A stretch of 64,000 nucleotides of DNA, taken from the NCBI RefSeq assembly GCF_019104745.1, contig NZ_JAHRWL010000001.1, positions 372,001 to 436,000 of the forward strand, given 5' to 3'. Both the position numbers and the translations under genes were made by a program. Below the pieces are notes generated by a model, which worked only from the letters and a program-made list of their open reading frames with translations, was not told the DNA's origin and searched no databases. This document shows, one piece after another, positions 19,390 through 30,776 of this stretch (positions are counted from its first letter, which is position 1; each line of letters opens with the position of its first letter). Origin of the DNA: Thalassococcus arenae (GTDB taxonomy: Bacteria; Pseudomonadota; Alphaproteobacteria; Rhodobacterales; Rhodobacteraceae).

Positions 19390-20367
19390 ATGTATGCACA
19401 GATGATCAAATCCGAGGCCAGCAACGACGATCCCGAAAAGCTGGCGGAGTTCCAGGCGCGGATCGACGCCGGAGAAAAGATCGAACCCAAGGACTGGATG
19501 CCGGTCGGCTACCGCAAGACGCTGATCCGTCAGATCGGCCAGCACGCCCATTCCGAGATCGTCGGCCAATTGCCCGAGGGCAACTGGATCACCCGCGCGC
19601 CAACGCTGGAACGCAAGGCGATCCTGCTGGCCAAGGTCCAGGACGAGGCCGGTCATGGCCTCTACCTCTATTGCGCCGCCGAGACGCTGGGCGTCAGCCG
19701 CGACGAGCTGACCGAGATGCTGCTGGACGGTCGGATGAAGTATTCCTCGATCTTCGCCTACCCGACCCTGACCTGGGCGGATATGGGTGCGGTCGGATGG
19801 CTGGTCGATGGCGCCGCGATCATGAACCAGGTGCCGCTGCAACGGACCTCCTTCGGCCCCTATGCGCGCGCGATGGTCCGCATCTGCAAAGAGGAATCCT
19901 TTCACCAGCGCCAGGGCTTCGACATCATGCGCAAGATGGCGGGCGGGACCGAGGCGCAAAAGCGCATGGCGCAGGATGCGCTGAACCGGTTCTGGTATCC
20001 GTCGCTGATGATGTTCGGCCCGCCCGATGCCGACAGCGTCCATTCCAGCCAGTCGATGGCGTGGAAGATCAAGATGAACACCAATGACGAGTTGCGCCAG
20101 AAATTCGTCGACCAGACCGTGCCGCAGGCGGAATTCCTGGGGCTCAGCATCCCCGACCCGGACCTGCGCTGGAACGAGGAAACGGGGCATTACGATTTCA
20201 CCCCGCCCGACTGGGACGAATTCTTTGCCGTGCTCAAGGGCAACGGCCCCTGCTCGGTCGACCGCATCGCCACCCGCCGCAAGGCCTGGGATGACGGCGC
20301 CTGGGTGCGCGACGGGCTGATGGCCCATGCCGCGAAGAAACGTGCGGCCAGGACGGCGGCGGAGTGA
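19390..20367 (+). CDS. paaA: Phenylacetyl-CoA 1,2-epoxidase catalytic subunit PaaA
   Basis: A 325-residue di-iron oxygenase subunit that makes the ring-1,2-epoxide of phenylacetyl-CoA using O2. The carboxylate/histidine iron ligands are visible as [13 protein letters not shown] and [12 protein letters not shown], each an E..H pair on a helix of the ferritin-like bundle. The length matches known PaaA. It pairs with PaaC and takes electrons from PaaE. The stop overlaps an alternative GTG start of paaB. Confidence 0.96.
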   Translation: MYAQMIKSEASNDDPEKLAEFQARIDAGEKIEPKDWMPVGYRKTLIRQIGQHAHSEIVGQLPEGNWITRAPTLERKAILLAKVQDEAGHGLYLYCAAETLGVSRDELTEMLLDGRMKYSSIFAYPTLTWADMGAVGWLVDGAAIMNQVPLQRTSFGPYARAMVRICKEESFHQRQGFDIMRKMAGGTEAQKRMAQDALNRFWYPSLMMFGPPDADSVHSSQSMAWKIKMNTNDELRQKFVDQTVPQAEFLGLSIPDPDLRWNEETGHYDFTPPDWDEFFAVLKGNGPCSVDRIATRRKAWDDGAWVRDGLMAHAAKKRAARTAAE

Positions 20368-20372
20368 GCGAC

Positions 20373-20657
20373 ATGTCCAACGAATGGCCCCTGTGGGAAA
20401 TCTTCATCCGCGGCCAGCACGGCCTCAGCCACCGCCATGTGGGATCGCTGCACGCGCCCGATGCCGAGATGGCGATCAAGCATGCCCGCGACGTCTATAC
20501 CCGCCGCAACGAGGGCGTCAGCATCTGGGCGGTGCCGGCCGATGCCATCGCGGCCTCGTCGCCGTCCAAGAAAGGCCCGCTCTACGAGCCTTCCGAGGAC
20601 AAGGTCTATCGCCACCCGACCTTCTACGACATCCCCGACGACGTGGGGCCGATGTGA
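20373..20657 (+). CDS. paaB: Phenylacetyl-CoA epoxidase subunit PaaB
   Basis: A 94-residue subunit of the phenylacetyl-CoA epoxidase, with WEIFIRGQHGLSHRHVGSLH near the N-terminus as in the family. PaaB is non-catalytic and helps assemble the PaaAC complex. ATG 20373 is preferred since GGAG is 8 bp upstream; GTG 20364, overlapping the paaA stop, would add three residues. The stop overlaps the paaC start (TGATG), so the two are translationally coupled. Confidence 0.94.
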   Translation: MSNEWPLWEIFIRGQHGLSHRHVGSLHAPDAEMAIKHARDVYTRRNEGVSIWAVPADAIAASSPSKKGPLYEPSEDKVYRHPTFYDIPDDVGPM

Positions 20658-21409
20658 TGGATGCACTGTTCGAGTTCCTTTGCCGGATGGGCGACAACAC
20701 GCTGGTGCTGGGCCACCGGGTCAGCGAATGGTGCGGCACCGGGCCGGTTCTGGAAGAGGATATCGCGCTGGCCAACACCGCGCTCGACCTGATCGGCCAG
20801 ACGCAGATGTGGCTGGGCCTGGCAGGCGACGTCGAAGGCAAGGGCCGCAGCGCCGACGACCTGGCGATGCTGCGCGACGCCTGGGATTTCCGCAATGTCC
20901 TGCTGGTCGAACAGCCCAACGGCGATTTCGGCCAGACGATGATGCGGCAATGCCTGTTCGACCTTTGGCACGAGGCGCAGCTGGCCGCGCTGAGCACCAG
21001 CACCGACCCACGGATCGCCGCCATCGCGCAGAAGGCCGCCAAGGAGGTCGCCTATCACGCGGAACGCTCGGCCGACCTGGTGATCCGCCTGGGCGACGGC
21101 ACCGAGGAAAGCCACGGCCGGATGCAGGCGGCGCTGGACCTGCTATACCCCTATGTGGGCGAGATGTTCGAAAGCGACGCAGTGGATGCCGCGATGGCCG
21201 AGGCCGGCATCGCCCCCGACCCGGCCAGCCTGCGCCCCGCCTACGACAGCCGGCTTGCCGCGCTGATGGCCGAGGCCACTTTGACCCTGCCCGACAGCCG
21301 CTTTGCCCATTCCGGCGGGCGCACCGGGTTTCGCCATTCCGAACATCTGGGCCACCTGCTGACCCAGATGCAGTGGCTGCAACGCGCCTATCCGGGGGCC
21401 ACCTGGTGA
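20657..21409 (+). CDS. paaC: Phenylacetyl-CoA epoxidase structural subunit PaaC
   Basis: A 250-residue ferritin-like subunit that forms a heterodimer with PaaA. Typical segments are LGHRVSEWCGTGP and ALANTALDLIGQ near the N-terminus and AYHAERSADLVIRLGDGT in the centre. The family has lost most iron ligands and acts as a scaffold. The start overlaps the paaB stop, and the stop overlaps the GTG start of paaD. Confidence 0.94.
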   Translation: MDALFEFLCRMGDNTLVLGHRVSEWCGTGPVLEEDIALANTALDLIGQTQMWLGLAGDVEGKGRSADDLAMLRDAWDFRNVLLVEQPNGDFGQTMMRQCLFDLWHEAQLAALSTSTDPRIAAIAQKAAKEVAYHAERSADLVIRLGDGTEESHGRMQAALDLLYPYVGEMFESDAVDAAMAEAGIAPDPASLRPAYDSRLAALMAEATLTLPDSRFAHSGGRTGFRHSEHLGHLLTQMQWLQRAYPGATW

Positions 21410-21864
21410 AACCCGAAACCGCGCAGGTCTGGGACTGGCTGGATGCGGTGCCCGATCCGGAAATCCCGGTGATCTCGGTCGTCGACCTGGGCATCGTGCG
21501 CGACGTGGCCTGGGATGGCGACACGCTCGAGGTGGCGATCACGCCCACCTATTCCGGCTGTCCGGCGACCTCGGTGATCGCGATGGAGATCGAGACCGCG
21601 CTGCGCGACCGCGGCATCGCCGATCTGCGCCTGACCACGCGCATCGCGCCGCCCTGGACCACCGACTGGTTGTCCGACAAGGGCCGCGCCAAGCTGGAAG
21701 CCTACGGCATCGCCCCGCCGCAGGCCGCAGGCGGGCCGGAGCGCTGCCCGCATTGTCACAGTCGCACGGTCGAACGCATCAGCCAGTTCGGCTCGACCCC
21801 CTGCAAGGCGCAATGGCGCTGCCGCGACTGCCTGGAACCCTTCGACTACTTCAAATGCCTCTGA
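21406..21864 (+). CDS. paaD: Phenylacetyl-CoA epoxidase maturation protein PaaD
   Basis: A 152-residue protein with an N-terminal MIP18/DUF59 domain (DPEIPVISVVDLGIVRDV) and the conserved YSGCPAT cysteine. A C-terminal zinc ribbon is visible as CPHC and CRDC. The family is linked to iron-sulfur cluster supply for PaaE or iron loading of the oxygenase. It starts with GTG at 21406, overlapping the paaC stop as GTGA. Confidence 0.93.
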   Translation: MKPETAQVWDWLDAVPDPEIPVISVVDLGIVRDVAWDGDTLEVAITPTYSGCPATSVIAMEIETALRDRGIADLRLTTRIAPPWTTDWLSDKGRAKLEAYGIAPPQAAGGPERCPHCHSRTVERISQFGSTPCKAQWRCRDCLEPFDYFKCL

Positions 21865-21874
21865 AAGACCGCCC

Positions 21875-24176
<2,302 letters not shown>

Positions 24177-24186
24177 GGAGAATGCG

Positions 24187-24573
24187 ATGACCGACCGCTA
24201 CGAAAAGGGTATGCGCATTCGTCGCGCGGTGCTGGGGGATGCCCATGTCGACCGTGCCGAGGCCGCGCGCGACGATCTCGACGACGCGTTCCAGACGCTG
24301 ATCGCCGAAAGCGCCTGGGGCACGGTCTGGGCCTCGGACGGTATTTCCCTGCGCGAGAGGTCGATGCTGACCCTGGCGCTGCTGGCCGCGACCGGGAATT
24401 TCGACGAGATCCCGATGCATATCCGCGCCACCGCCCGCACCGGCGCCAGCAAGCGCGACGTGATCGAGGCGTTCCAGCACGTCGCCATCTATGCCGGCGT
24501 TCCGCGCGCCAACCAGGCTTTGAGGCTGGCCCGCGAGACCTTTGCCGAGATGGAGGAGTCGGGGCATGAATGA
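24187..24573 (+). CDS. pcaC: 4-Carboxymuconolactone decarboxylase
   Basis: A 128-residue AhpD/CMD-fold enzyme that decarboxylates 4-carboxymuconolactone to beta-ketoadipate enol-lactone. The family pattern appears as [17 protein letters not shown] and the [17 protein letters not shown] segment with a catalytic histidine. It lacks the CxxC of peroxidase-type AhpD proteins. It is 10 bp after pobA and overlaps pcaH by 8 bp. Confidence 0.93.
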   Translation: MTDRYEKGMRIRRAVLGDAHVDRAEAARDDLDDAFQTLIAESAWGTVWASDGISLRERSMLTLALLAATGNFDEIPMHIRATARTGASKRDVIEAFQHVAIYAGVPRANQALRLARETFAEMEESGHE

Positions 24574-25291
24574 CGGCCCGTTCCTGCCCCGTGACAGGTC
24601 GCGCCATCCGCCCGCCCTGGCGCCGGCCTACAAGACCAGCGTGGCGCGGTCGCCGCAGCGCGCGCTGCTGTCGATGCCGCAGACCCCGAGCGAACTGACC
24701 GGCCCGGTGTTCGGCCACGGGATGCTGGGCGCGCAGGACGACGACCTGATCCATAACTTCGCCGCCCCGGACCAGGCCGCGCTCGGCCCGCGGATCATCG
24801 TGCAGGGCCGCGTGCTGGACGAGGCCGGGCGCGGCGTGCCGGGCGCGTTGATCGAGGTCTGGCAAGCCAATGCCGGCGGGCGCTACCGCCACAAGAAGGA
24901 CGGCTATCTTGCCCCGCTCGACCCCAATTTCGGCGGTTGCGGGCGGACGATCTCAGGCGCGGACGGCGCCTATCGCTTTCTCTCGATCCAGCCCGGCCCC
25001 TATCCCTGGCCCAACGGCCCCAACAGCTGGCGGCCCGCGCATATCCATTTCTCGGTTTTCGGACATGCCTTCGCGCAGCGACTGATCACCCAGATGTATT
25101 TCGAAGGCGACCCGCTGATCCCGCTTTGCCCCATCGTCAACGCCGTCCCGACGCCCCAAGGGATCGCCGCGCTGACCGCCCGGCTGGACATGGGCAAGAC
25201 GGTCCCGATGGACGCCTGCGCCTGGCGCTTTGACATCGTGCTGCGCGGGCGCCGGTCGACACCGTTCGAAAACCGCCCGGAGGGCAACTGA
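24566..25291 (+). CDS. pcaH: Protocatechuate 3,4-dioxygenase beta subunit
   Basis: A 241-residue catalytic subunit that cleaves the protocatechuate ring between its two hydroxyl carbons, using Fe(III). By alignment with the Pseudomonas enzyme the four iron ligands are all kept: Tyr107 (in GRYRHK), Tyr146 (in PGPYPW), His159 and His161 (in RPAHIHF). ATG 24566 has GGAGG upstream. The stop overlaps the pcaG start by one base (TGATG). Confidence 0.96.
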   Translation: MNDGPFLPRDRSRHPPALAPAYKTSVARSPQRALLSMPQTPSELTGPVFGHGMLGAQDDDLIHNFAAPDQAALGPRIIVQGRVLDEAGRGVPGALIEVWQANAGGRYRHKKDGYLAPLDPNFGGCGRTISGADGAYRFLSIQPGPYPWPNGPNSWRPAHIHFSVFGHAFAQRLITQMYFEGDPLIPLCPIVNAVPTPQGIAALTARLDMGKTVPMDACAWRFDIVLRGRRSTPFENRPEGN

Positions 25292-25890
25292 TGCCGCGTC
25301 GCCCGTACCAGGAAAGCCCCAGCCAGACCGCCGGACCCTATGTGCATATCGGCTGCATGCCCAACCTTTGCGGGATCGGCGGGATCTACCCGCACGATCT
25401 CGGCCACCGGATGTGCGGGCCCAAGGCCAGGGGCACGCCCATTACCGTGACCGGCCGCGTCATCGACGGCAGCGGCGCGCTGCTGCACGACGCGCTGGTC
25501 GAGGCCTGGCAAGCCGATGCCGCTGGACGCTACCCCGGAAACCCGGGCAGCGACCCCGATGTCACCGGTTTCGGCCGCGCCGCGGCGGATGACGACTCCG
25601 GTGACTGGCGGTTCGAGACGATCAAACCCGGCGCCGTGCCCTGCGGCGACGGTCAGGTGATGGCGCCGCATCTCACGCTATGGATCGTCGCGCGCGGCAT
25701 CAACCTGGGCCTGCACACCCGGATGTATTTCCCCGAGGATACCGGCTTTCATGCCGCCGACCCCTGGCTGACCCGGATCGAGCCGCACGACCGGGTGTCG
25801 ACCCTGATCGCCGAAAGAACCGGCGACGGCGTCTATCAATTCGATATCCACCTGCAGGGCGCCCTTGAGACGGTGTTCTTCGACGTCTGA
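25291..25890 (+). CDS. pcaG: Protocatechuate 3,4-dioxygenase alpha subunit
   Basis: A 199-residue alpha subunit that shapes the active site with PcaH. It starts PRRPYQESPSQTAGPYVHIG, which is typical of PcaG. Near the expected iron site it reads MAPHLTLW rather than HIH, as in other alpha subunits that lack iron. It is coupled to pcaH. Confidence 0.95.
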   Translation: MPRRPYQESPSQTAGPYVHIGCMPNLCGIGGIYPHDLGHRMCGPKARGTPITVTGRVIDGSGALLHDALVEAWQADAAGRYPGNPGSDPDVTGFGRAAADDDSGDWRFETIKPGAVPCGDGQVMAPHLTLWIVARGINLGLHTRMYFPEDTGFHAADPWLTRIEPHDRVSTLIAERTGDGVYQFDIHLQGALETVFFDV

Positions 25891-25915
25891 CCCGCGCCGG
25901 ATGAGGAGCAGAAAA

Positions 25916-27121
25916 ATGGCCGGAATCGCGGATTTCGACCTGAACCGGATCGGGCCGGAGTTCATCGAAAACCCGCACCCGACCCTGCATGCGCTACGCG
26001 AAAAGGCACCGGTTCACCGGAACCCGGACGGCTCGGTCTTCCTGACCCGCCACGCCGATTGCCGCGCGGTCTATCGCAGCGCCGCGATGTCGTCGGACAA
26101 GACCCGTGAATTCGGCGAGAAATTCGGCGCCTGCCCGCTGGGTCATCACCACACCACCAGTCTGGTGTTCAACGACCCGCCCTATCATACCACCGTGCGG
26201 CGTCTGATCGCCGGCGCCTTCACCCCGCGCAAGCTGGCCGAGATCGCGCCGTTGATCGGCACCATCGTCGATCGCCTGCTGGACGATATCGCCGGGGCCG
26301 GTGCGGTCGACCTGATCGATGCCTATGCGCGTGTCCTGCCGACCGAGATCATCAGCGCCATGCTGGGCGTTCCGCCGGCCCATCGCGCCAGGCTGCGTGG
26401 GTATTCGCTGGCCATTCTCGGCGCGCTCGACCCGGTGGTATCCGACGACCGGCTGGACGCGGGCAATCGGGCCGTGACCGAATTCGGCGCGCTGCTGGCC
26501 GACCTGATCGATTTCCGCCGCCGCCACCCCGACAAGGCGGGCCCGGGCGAGGTGCTCGACAGCCTGATCTTCGGCGAAGACGATGGCCGGCGGCTGACCG
26601 ACGACGAACTGGTGCAGAACGGCATCTTCCTGCTCAATGCCGGGCACGAGACCACGACCAGCCTGGTCGGCAACTCCGTCGGACTGCTGCTGGCCAATCC
26701 GGGACAGCACCGCCTGTTGCTGGACGACCCTTCCCTGATCGCCGGCTGCATCGAGGAAAGCCTGCGGATGGACAGCCCGCTGCAGATCGGCAACCGCCGG
26801 GCGACGGCGGATGTGGCGCTAGGCGACACCGTGCTGCCCGGTGGCACCTATGTGCACACCTCCATCGCCGGGGCCAATCGCGACCCAAGCGTTTTCGACG
26901 ACCCCGACCGCTTCGACATCACCCGCGATCCCAACCGGCACCTGGCTTTCATCACCGGCATCCATGTCTGCCTGGGCGCGTCGCTGGCGCGGATCGAGGG
27001 GCAGATCGCCGTGGGCCGGCTGGTGCGCCGGTTTCCAAGACTGCGCGCCGATGGCGCCGCCAAACGCCTGCCGCTGGCCCGGTTCCGCGGCTACGCCAGC
27101 CTGCCGGTGTCGCCAGGCTGA
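25916..27121 (+). CDS. Cytochrome P450
   Basis: A 401-residue soluble bacterial P450. The oxygen-activating I-helix reads NAGHETTTSL near residue 243, an ExxR pair is in EESLR, and the haem thiolate loop is FITGIHVCLG with the cysteine at about 351. ATG 25916 is preceded by GAGGAG. It lies 25 bp after pcaG and is probably cotranscribed. Its place suggests oxidation or O-demethylation of an aromatic acid feeding PobA/PcaGH, as CYP199 does for 4-methoxybenzoate, but the substrate is unproven. No ferredoxin or reductase gene adjoins it. Confidence 0.92.
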   Translation: MAGIADFDLNRIGPEFIENPHPTLHALREKAPVHRNPDGSVFLTRHADCRAVYRSAAMSSDKTREFGEKFGACPLGHHHTTSLVFNDPPYHTTVRRLIAGAFTPRKLAEIAPLIGTIVDRLLDDIAGAGAVDLIDAYARVLPTEIISAMLGVPPAHRARLRGYSLAILGALDPVVSDDRLDAGNRAVTEFGALLADLIDFRRRHPDKAGPGEVLDSLIFGEDDGRRLTDDELVQNGIFLLNAGHETTTSLVGNSVGLLLANPGQHRLLLDDPSLIAGCIEESLRMDSPLQIGNRRATADVALGDTVLPGGTYVHTSIAGANRDPSVFDDPDRFDITRDPNRHLAFITGIHVCLGASLARIEGQIAVGRLVRRFPRLRADGAAKRLPLARFRGYASLPVSPG

Positions 27122-27133
27122 GCGAAGGCTTAC

Positions 27134-27147
27134 TTGATACATATCAA
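27134..27147. promoter_or_regulatory. Fnr/FnrL-type box
   Basis: TTGATACATATCAA is a perfect match to the Fnr consensus TTGAT-N4-ATCAA. It is centred about 64 bp before the DUF6455 start and 19 bp after the P450 start-to-stop frame ends. Position suits activation of the DUF6455 gene in low oxygen. Confidence 0.7.
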
Positions 27148-27172
27148 TTCCGACCTGCCCGGAATCCGACAT

Positions 27173-27194
27173 ATTGGTTGCAGTTGCAACCAAT
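27173..27194. promoter_or_regulatory. Perfect 10-bp palindrome before the DUF6455 gene
   Basis: ATTGGTTGCA and TGCAACCAAT form a perfect inverted repeat with a 2-bp spacer, ending 10 bp before the ATG at 27205. It could be an operator for a dimeric regulator or an RNA hairpin that masks the ribosome site. It lies 25 bp downstream of the Fnr-type box. Confidence 0.55.
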
Positions 27195-27204
27195 GAGGCC
27201 CGCC

Positions 27205-27474
27205 ATGGACCTGTTCCGAACCCTGTCCCGCAGCGCCGGGCTGGCCACCGAGATGGCCGGCCGGATGGGAGACGATCCGGCGGGCGCGGTGGCCGCCGAT
27301 CCCGAAACCCAGGCCGCGCACTATCGCAGCCTGGTGATGCGCTGTGCGTTCTGCACCCACCAGGCGGATTGCGCCGAAACCCTGTCCTCGGGCCGCGTTG
27401 TCAGCGCGGCACCGGATTATTGCCGCAACCGCCACCTCTGGCCCGACGGACGCCGCGCCACTACCACGGGATGA
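27205..27474 (+). CDS. DUF6455 family cysteine-containing small protein
   Basis: An 89-residue protein whose C-terminal half carries four cysteines in the pattern CAFCTHQADC ... YC, matching the DUF6455 family of alphaproteobacteria, function unknown. The cysteines could hold a metal or an Fe-S cluster. The start is ATG 27205; upstream in-frame codons are open to 27178. A perfect Fnr-type box upstream suggests oxygen control. Its 3' end overlaps the convergent dctM stop by 14 bp. Confidence 0.78.
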   Translation: MDLFRTLSRSAGLATEMAGRMGDDPAGAVAADPETQAAHYRSLVMRCAFCTHQADCAETLSSGRVVSAAPDYCRNRHLWPDGRRATTTG

Positions 27475-28957
27475 ACATCAGCGTGATGACCGGGAACGCG
27501 ACCAGCAGCGCCACGCGGACCAGGTCGGAGGCGACGAAGTAAAGCACCGCCTTGTAGGTCTCGACCATCGGCGTTTCGCGGTCCATCGCGTTGATGACGA
27601 ACAGGTTCATCCCCACCGGCGGCGTGATCAAACCGACCTCGACCACGATCAGCACCAGGATACCGAACCAGATGGCGACCTGTTCGGTGTTCACCCGGTT
27701 CAACGCGCCCTGGTTGACCTGCCGCAGACCCAGTTCGCGGATCTGCTCGCGCGTCAGTTCGACCCCCGCCGCCAGTGCCGTGCGCGCCTCGTCCAGCGCC
27801 GCCTGCGACAGCTCGGCCCCGCTGGCCACCAGCGCGTCCAGCCGCGCGGTCTGCAATTCCACCATCGTGACCAGCCCGAAATCCAGTTCCAGCATCACCG
27901 GCCAGAAGATCGGGATCGTCAGCAGGATCATCGACAGGCTGTCCATCAGGCAGCCCAGAACCAGGTAGAAGGCCAGGATGAAGATCAGCACCAGCCAGGG
28001 GCTGAGGCCCTGGTCGACCACCCAGGCGGCGATTTCCTGCGGCACCTGTGTCAGCGCCAGGAATCCGTTGTAGAAGGCCGCGCCCAGCACGATGAAAAAG
28101 ATCATCGCCGACGATCGCGCGGTGACCATGAAGCTTTCGCCCAGCGTCGCCCAGGTCAGCCCGCCGGCGAACCAGGCGATCACCCCGGTGCCGAGTGCAC
28201 CGACCGCAGCGCCTTCGGTCGGCGTGAACCAGCCGCCATAGATGCCGCCCACCACCAGACCGAAGACCAGAAGCACCGGCCAGACCGCCAGCAGAGCACG
28301 CAGCCGGTCGCCATAGGACACGCGCGGCCGGATGCCCGCCGAGCCCGGGTTCAGACGGACATAGATGCCGATGGCGATCATGTAGCCGATGGCCGCGAGA
28401 ATGCCGGGGATGAAGGCCGCGAGGAACAGCTTGGCGATGTTCTGCTCGGTCAGGATCGCGTAGATCACAAGCACCACCGAGGGCGGGATCAGGATGCCCA
28501 GAGTGCCTCCCGCCGCCAGCGTGGCGGTGGAAAAACCGCCGGCATAGCCATAGGCGCGCAGTTCCGGCAGGGCGACGCGGCTCATCGTGGCGGCGGTGGC
28601 CAGGGACGATCCGCAGATCGCGCCGAACCCCGCGCAGGCCCCCACGGCGGCCATCGCCACCCCGCCCTTGCGGTGGCCCAGCCAGCCCTCGGCGGCCTTG
28701 AACAGCGCCTGGCTCATCCCGCCCAGCGTCGCGAAATGGCCCATCAGCAGGAACATCGGCACGATCGACAGCGAGTAGTTGGAAAAGGTCGTGTAGGTTT
28801 CGGATTTCAGCCGCGCAAAGGGCACCGTGGTGTCGCCGGTGACGATCAGCAGCCCCGCCAGGCCGGCCAGGAACATCGCCAGCCCGATCGGCACCCGAAG
28901 GAAGATCATCAACAGCAGCGCCGGAAAGGACAGCACGCCGATCTGGATATCGGTCAA
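27461..28957 (-). CDS. dctM: TRAP transporter large permease (DctM)
   Basis: A 498-residue DctM-type permease with about 12 membrane helices, including FGAICGSSLATAATM and ITPPVGMNLF. It moves substrate across the inner membrane using a sodium or proton gradient with DctQ and DctP. It starts with TTG at 28957 and overlaps the dctQ stop as TTGA. It is longer than usual (about 430) because a charged, helical insert of about 60 residues (about 360-422) interrupts the last membrane section, just before WFGILVL. The rest of the protein looks intact. Confidence 0.93.
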   Translation of the reverse strand: MTDIQIGVLSFPALLLMIFLRVPIGLAMFLAGLAGLLIVTGDTTVPFARLKSETYTTFSNYSLSIVPMFLLMGHFATLGGMSQALFKAAEGWLGHRKGGVAMAAVGACAGFGAICGSSLATAATMSRVALPELRAYGYAGGFSTATLAAGGTLGILIPPSVVLVIYAILTEQNIAKLFLAAFIPGILAAIGYMIAIGIYVRLNPGSAGIRPRVSYGDRLRALLAVWPVLLVFGLVVGGIYGGWFTPTEGAAVGALGTGVIAWFAGGLTWATLGESFMVTARSSAMIFFIVLGAAFYNGFLALTQVPQEIAAWVVDQGLSPWLVLIFILAFYLVLGCLMDSLSMILLTIPIFWPVMLELDFGLVTMVELQTARLDALVASGAELSQAALDEARTALAAGVELTREQIRELGLRQVNQGALNRVNTEQVAIWFGILVLIVVEVGLITPPVGMNLFVINAMDRETPMVETYKAVLYFVASDLVRVALLVAFPVITLMFIPW

Positions 28958-29538
28958 TGCCCGGCCCCCTGAACATGCGGCAGCAGATCGCGCCCGGTCG
29001 CCATCTCGACGCTGCGCATCGCGGCCATGTAGACCGCGACGGCAGCGGCCGAAACCGCGCCGGACAGGCTCAGCGCGTAGGCCCACCAGACCGGGAATTC
29101 CAGCAGGAAGGTGGTTTGCCCGGTGCGCAGCTTGCCCATCATCCCGGCACCCAGCTGAACCGCGATCAGCACGAGAACGCCCGCGAACAGCATCTCGCTG
29201 ATCCACAGCAGCACCCGGTTGGCGCGACGACCCAGCCGGGCGGTGAAGATGTCGACCGATGCGTGCGCGCCGCTGATCTGGCACAGCGGCAGAAAGGCGA
29301 AGATGGCAAAGGCCATGCCGGCCTCGACCAGTTCGAAATCCCCGTTCACCGGCCCGATGCCCAGGTCCAGCAGCGCCGCTGCAAGCGCAGGCGCGACAGA
29401 CTCGGCCAGGTCTGAATGCAGCAATCCGTTCAGCGACCGGCCCGCGATGGACAGGCAGGTCAGCACGACCAGGGTCGCCAAAACCGCACCGCCCAGATAG
29501 GCCATCAGCCGCGACAGGCCGACAAAGAAGCCATGCAT
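28954..29538 (-). CDS. dctQ: TRAP transporter small permease (DctQ)
   Basis: A 194-residue DctQ-type protein with four hydrophobic helices (about residues 10-32, 67-88, 102-122, 143-165). It is the small membrane partner of DctM and DctP. The gene lies 64 bp after dctP and is coupled to dctM by a four-base overlap. Substrate is not told by this subunit. Confidence 0.9.
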   Translation of the reverse strand: MHGFFVGLSRLMAYLGGAVLATLVVLTCLSIAGRSLNGLLHSDLAESVAPALAAALLDLGIGPVNGDFELVEAGMAFAIFAFLPLCQISGAHASVDIFTARLGRRANRVLLWISEMLFAGVLVLIAVQLGAGMMGKLRTGQTTFLLEFPVWWAYALSLSGAVSAAAVAVYMAAMRSVEMATGRDLLPHVQGAGH

Positions 29539-29602
29539 CGTCAGGGGTATCCGTTGCTTGGGTGGTCGCGACGCCGCTTCGGACGTCGCGACCGGGCCCG
29601 GC

Positions 29603-30655
29603 TCACATCCGGGCGTCGGCGCCCTTGCATTCGCCGCCCATCAGCCCGCGGGCCTGATCGATCAGCGCCTGGCCATCGGTGCCGCGGCCGTTCATCTCGG
29701 CGACCCAGTCGGCATAGATCGGCTGCACGACCTCGAGCCACTGGGCTGCGTCGGCCTCGGACACCGTGATGATGTTGTTGCCGGCATCCAGGGCCAGCTG
29801 CCGCGCCGGTCCGTCGGCATCGGCCTGGGTGCCGCCCGCGAAGATCGAAAACTCCAGCCCCGACTTGCTGTCAACGACCGCCTTCAGGTCATCCGGCAGG
29901 CTGTCATACTTGGCCTTGTTCATGGCCAGCACGAAGGTCAGCGTATAAAGCGCCGTGCCCGTGAACTCGGTGTGGTTCTCGACGAGTTCCGGCACCTTGA
30001 GCGCGGCGGTCACTTCCCAGGGAATGGTGGTGCCGTCGATCACGCCCTTGGACAGCGACTCCGGGATGGCGGGCACCGGCATGCCGACCGGCGTCGCACC
30101 CGTCAGTTCGAGCAGCTTGTTGACCAGGCGCGACCCGCCGCGGATCTTCATGCCTTCCAGGTCTCCGGGGGTCTCGACCGGATCGGCGGTGTGGAACATG
30201 CCCGGACCATGCACCCAGGTACCCAGGATCTTGACGTCCCGGAACTCGCCCTCTGCCATGTGCTCCTCGAACATCTTCCAATAGGCGCACGATGCCGCGC
30301 GGGCGTCATCGACCATGAAGGGCAGTTCGAAAACCTCGGTCGTCGGGAACCGGCCCGGGGTATAGCCGACCACCGTCCAGACCACGTCGGCCACCCCGTC
30401 GATGGCCTGATCGATCAGTTCCGGCGGCGTTCCGCCCAGTTGCATCGACGGATAGCGTTCGACCTTGATCCGGCCGCCCGACGCCTCTTCGACGCCGTCG
30501 GCCCAGACATCCAGAATGAGTTTCGGCACGTTTGCCTGGGCCGGCAGGAACTGGTGCAGCTTCAGCGTCACCTCCTGCGCACCGGCGCCCGCCGCGCCCA
30601 GTGCCGCCAGCGCCGCACCGCACAGCAGTGCCTTCATAGAAGCACGAAGTGTCAT
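29603..30655 (-). CDS. dctP: TRAP transporter substrate-binding protein (DctP)
   Basis: A 350-residue periplasmic binding protein with an N-terminal signal peptide (about residues 1-27, cleavage after AGA). The DctP-fold pattern is seen as KLHQFLPAQANVP, and KIRGGSRLVNKLLEL carries the arginine that usually binds the substrate carboxylate. ATG 30655 follows GGGAG at a good distance. It lies between aromatic pca genes and paaX-paaZ, so an aromatic or phenyl-carboxylic acid is a reasonable guess for the ligand. Confidence 0.93.
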   Translation of the reverse strand: MTLRASMKALLCGAALAALGAAGAGAQEVTLKLHQFLPAQANVPKLILDVWADGVEEASGGRIKVERYPSMQLGGTPPELIDQAIDGVADVVWTVVGYTPGRFPTTEVFELPFMVDDARAASCAYWKMFEEHMAEGEFRDVKILGTWVHGPGMFHTADPVETPGDLEGMKIRGGSRLVNKLLELTGATPVGMPVPAIPESLSKGVIDGTTIPWEVTAALKVPELVENHTEFTGTALYTLTFVLAMNKAKYDSLPDDLKAVVDSKSGLEFSIFAGGTQADADGPARQLALDAGNNIITVSEADAAQWLEVVQPIYADWVAEMNGRGTDGQALIDQARGLMGGECKGADARM

Positions 30656-30776
30656 GGTTTGATCTCCCTTGGTTCGTTGCATCGGGCTTGTTCGCCCGCC
30701 TTTTTTCCGGCCCATCATCGGTCAAAGCCGGGAATGCGCAAGTCAACAATGCGACTTGACCGTTCGCCGGCAAGTC

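Noticed and set aside
27344-28972. Plus-strand open frame of 542 residues opposite dctM
   Set aside because: A shadow of the dctM gene on the other strand; very rich in His, Gln, Arg and Asp with no fold.
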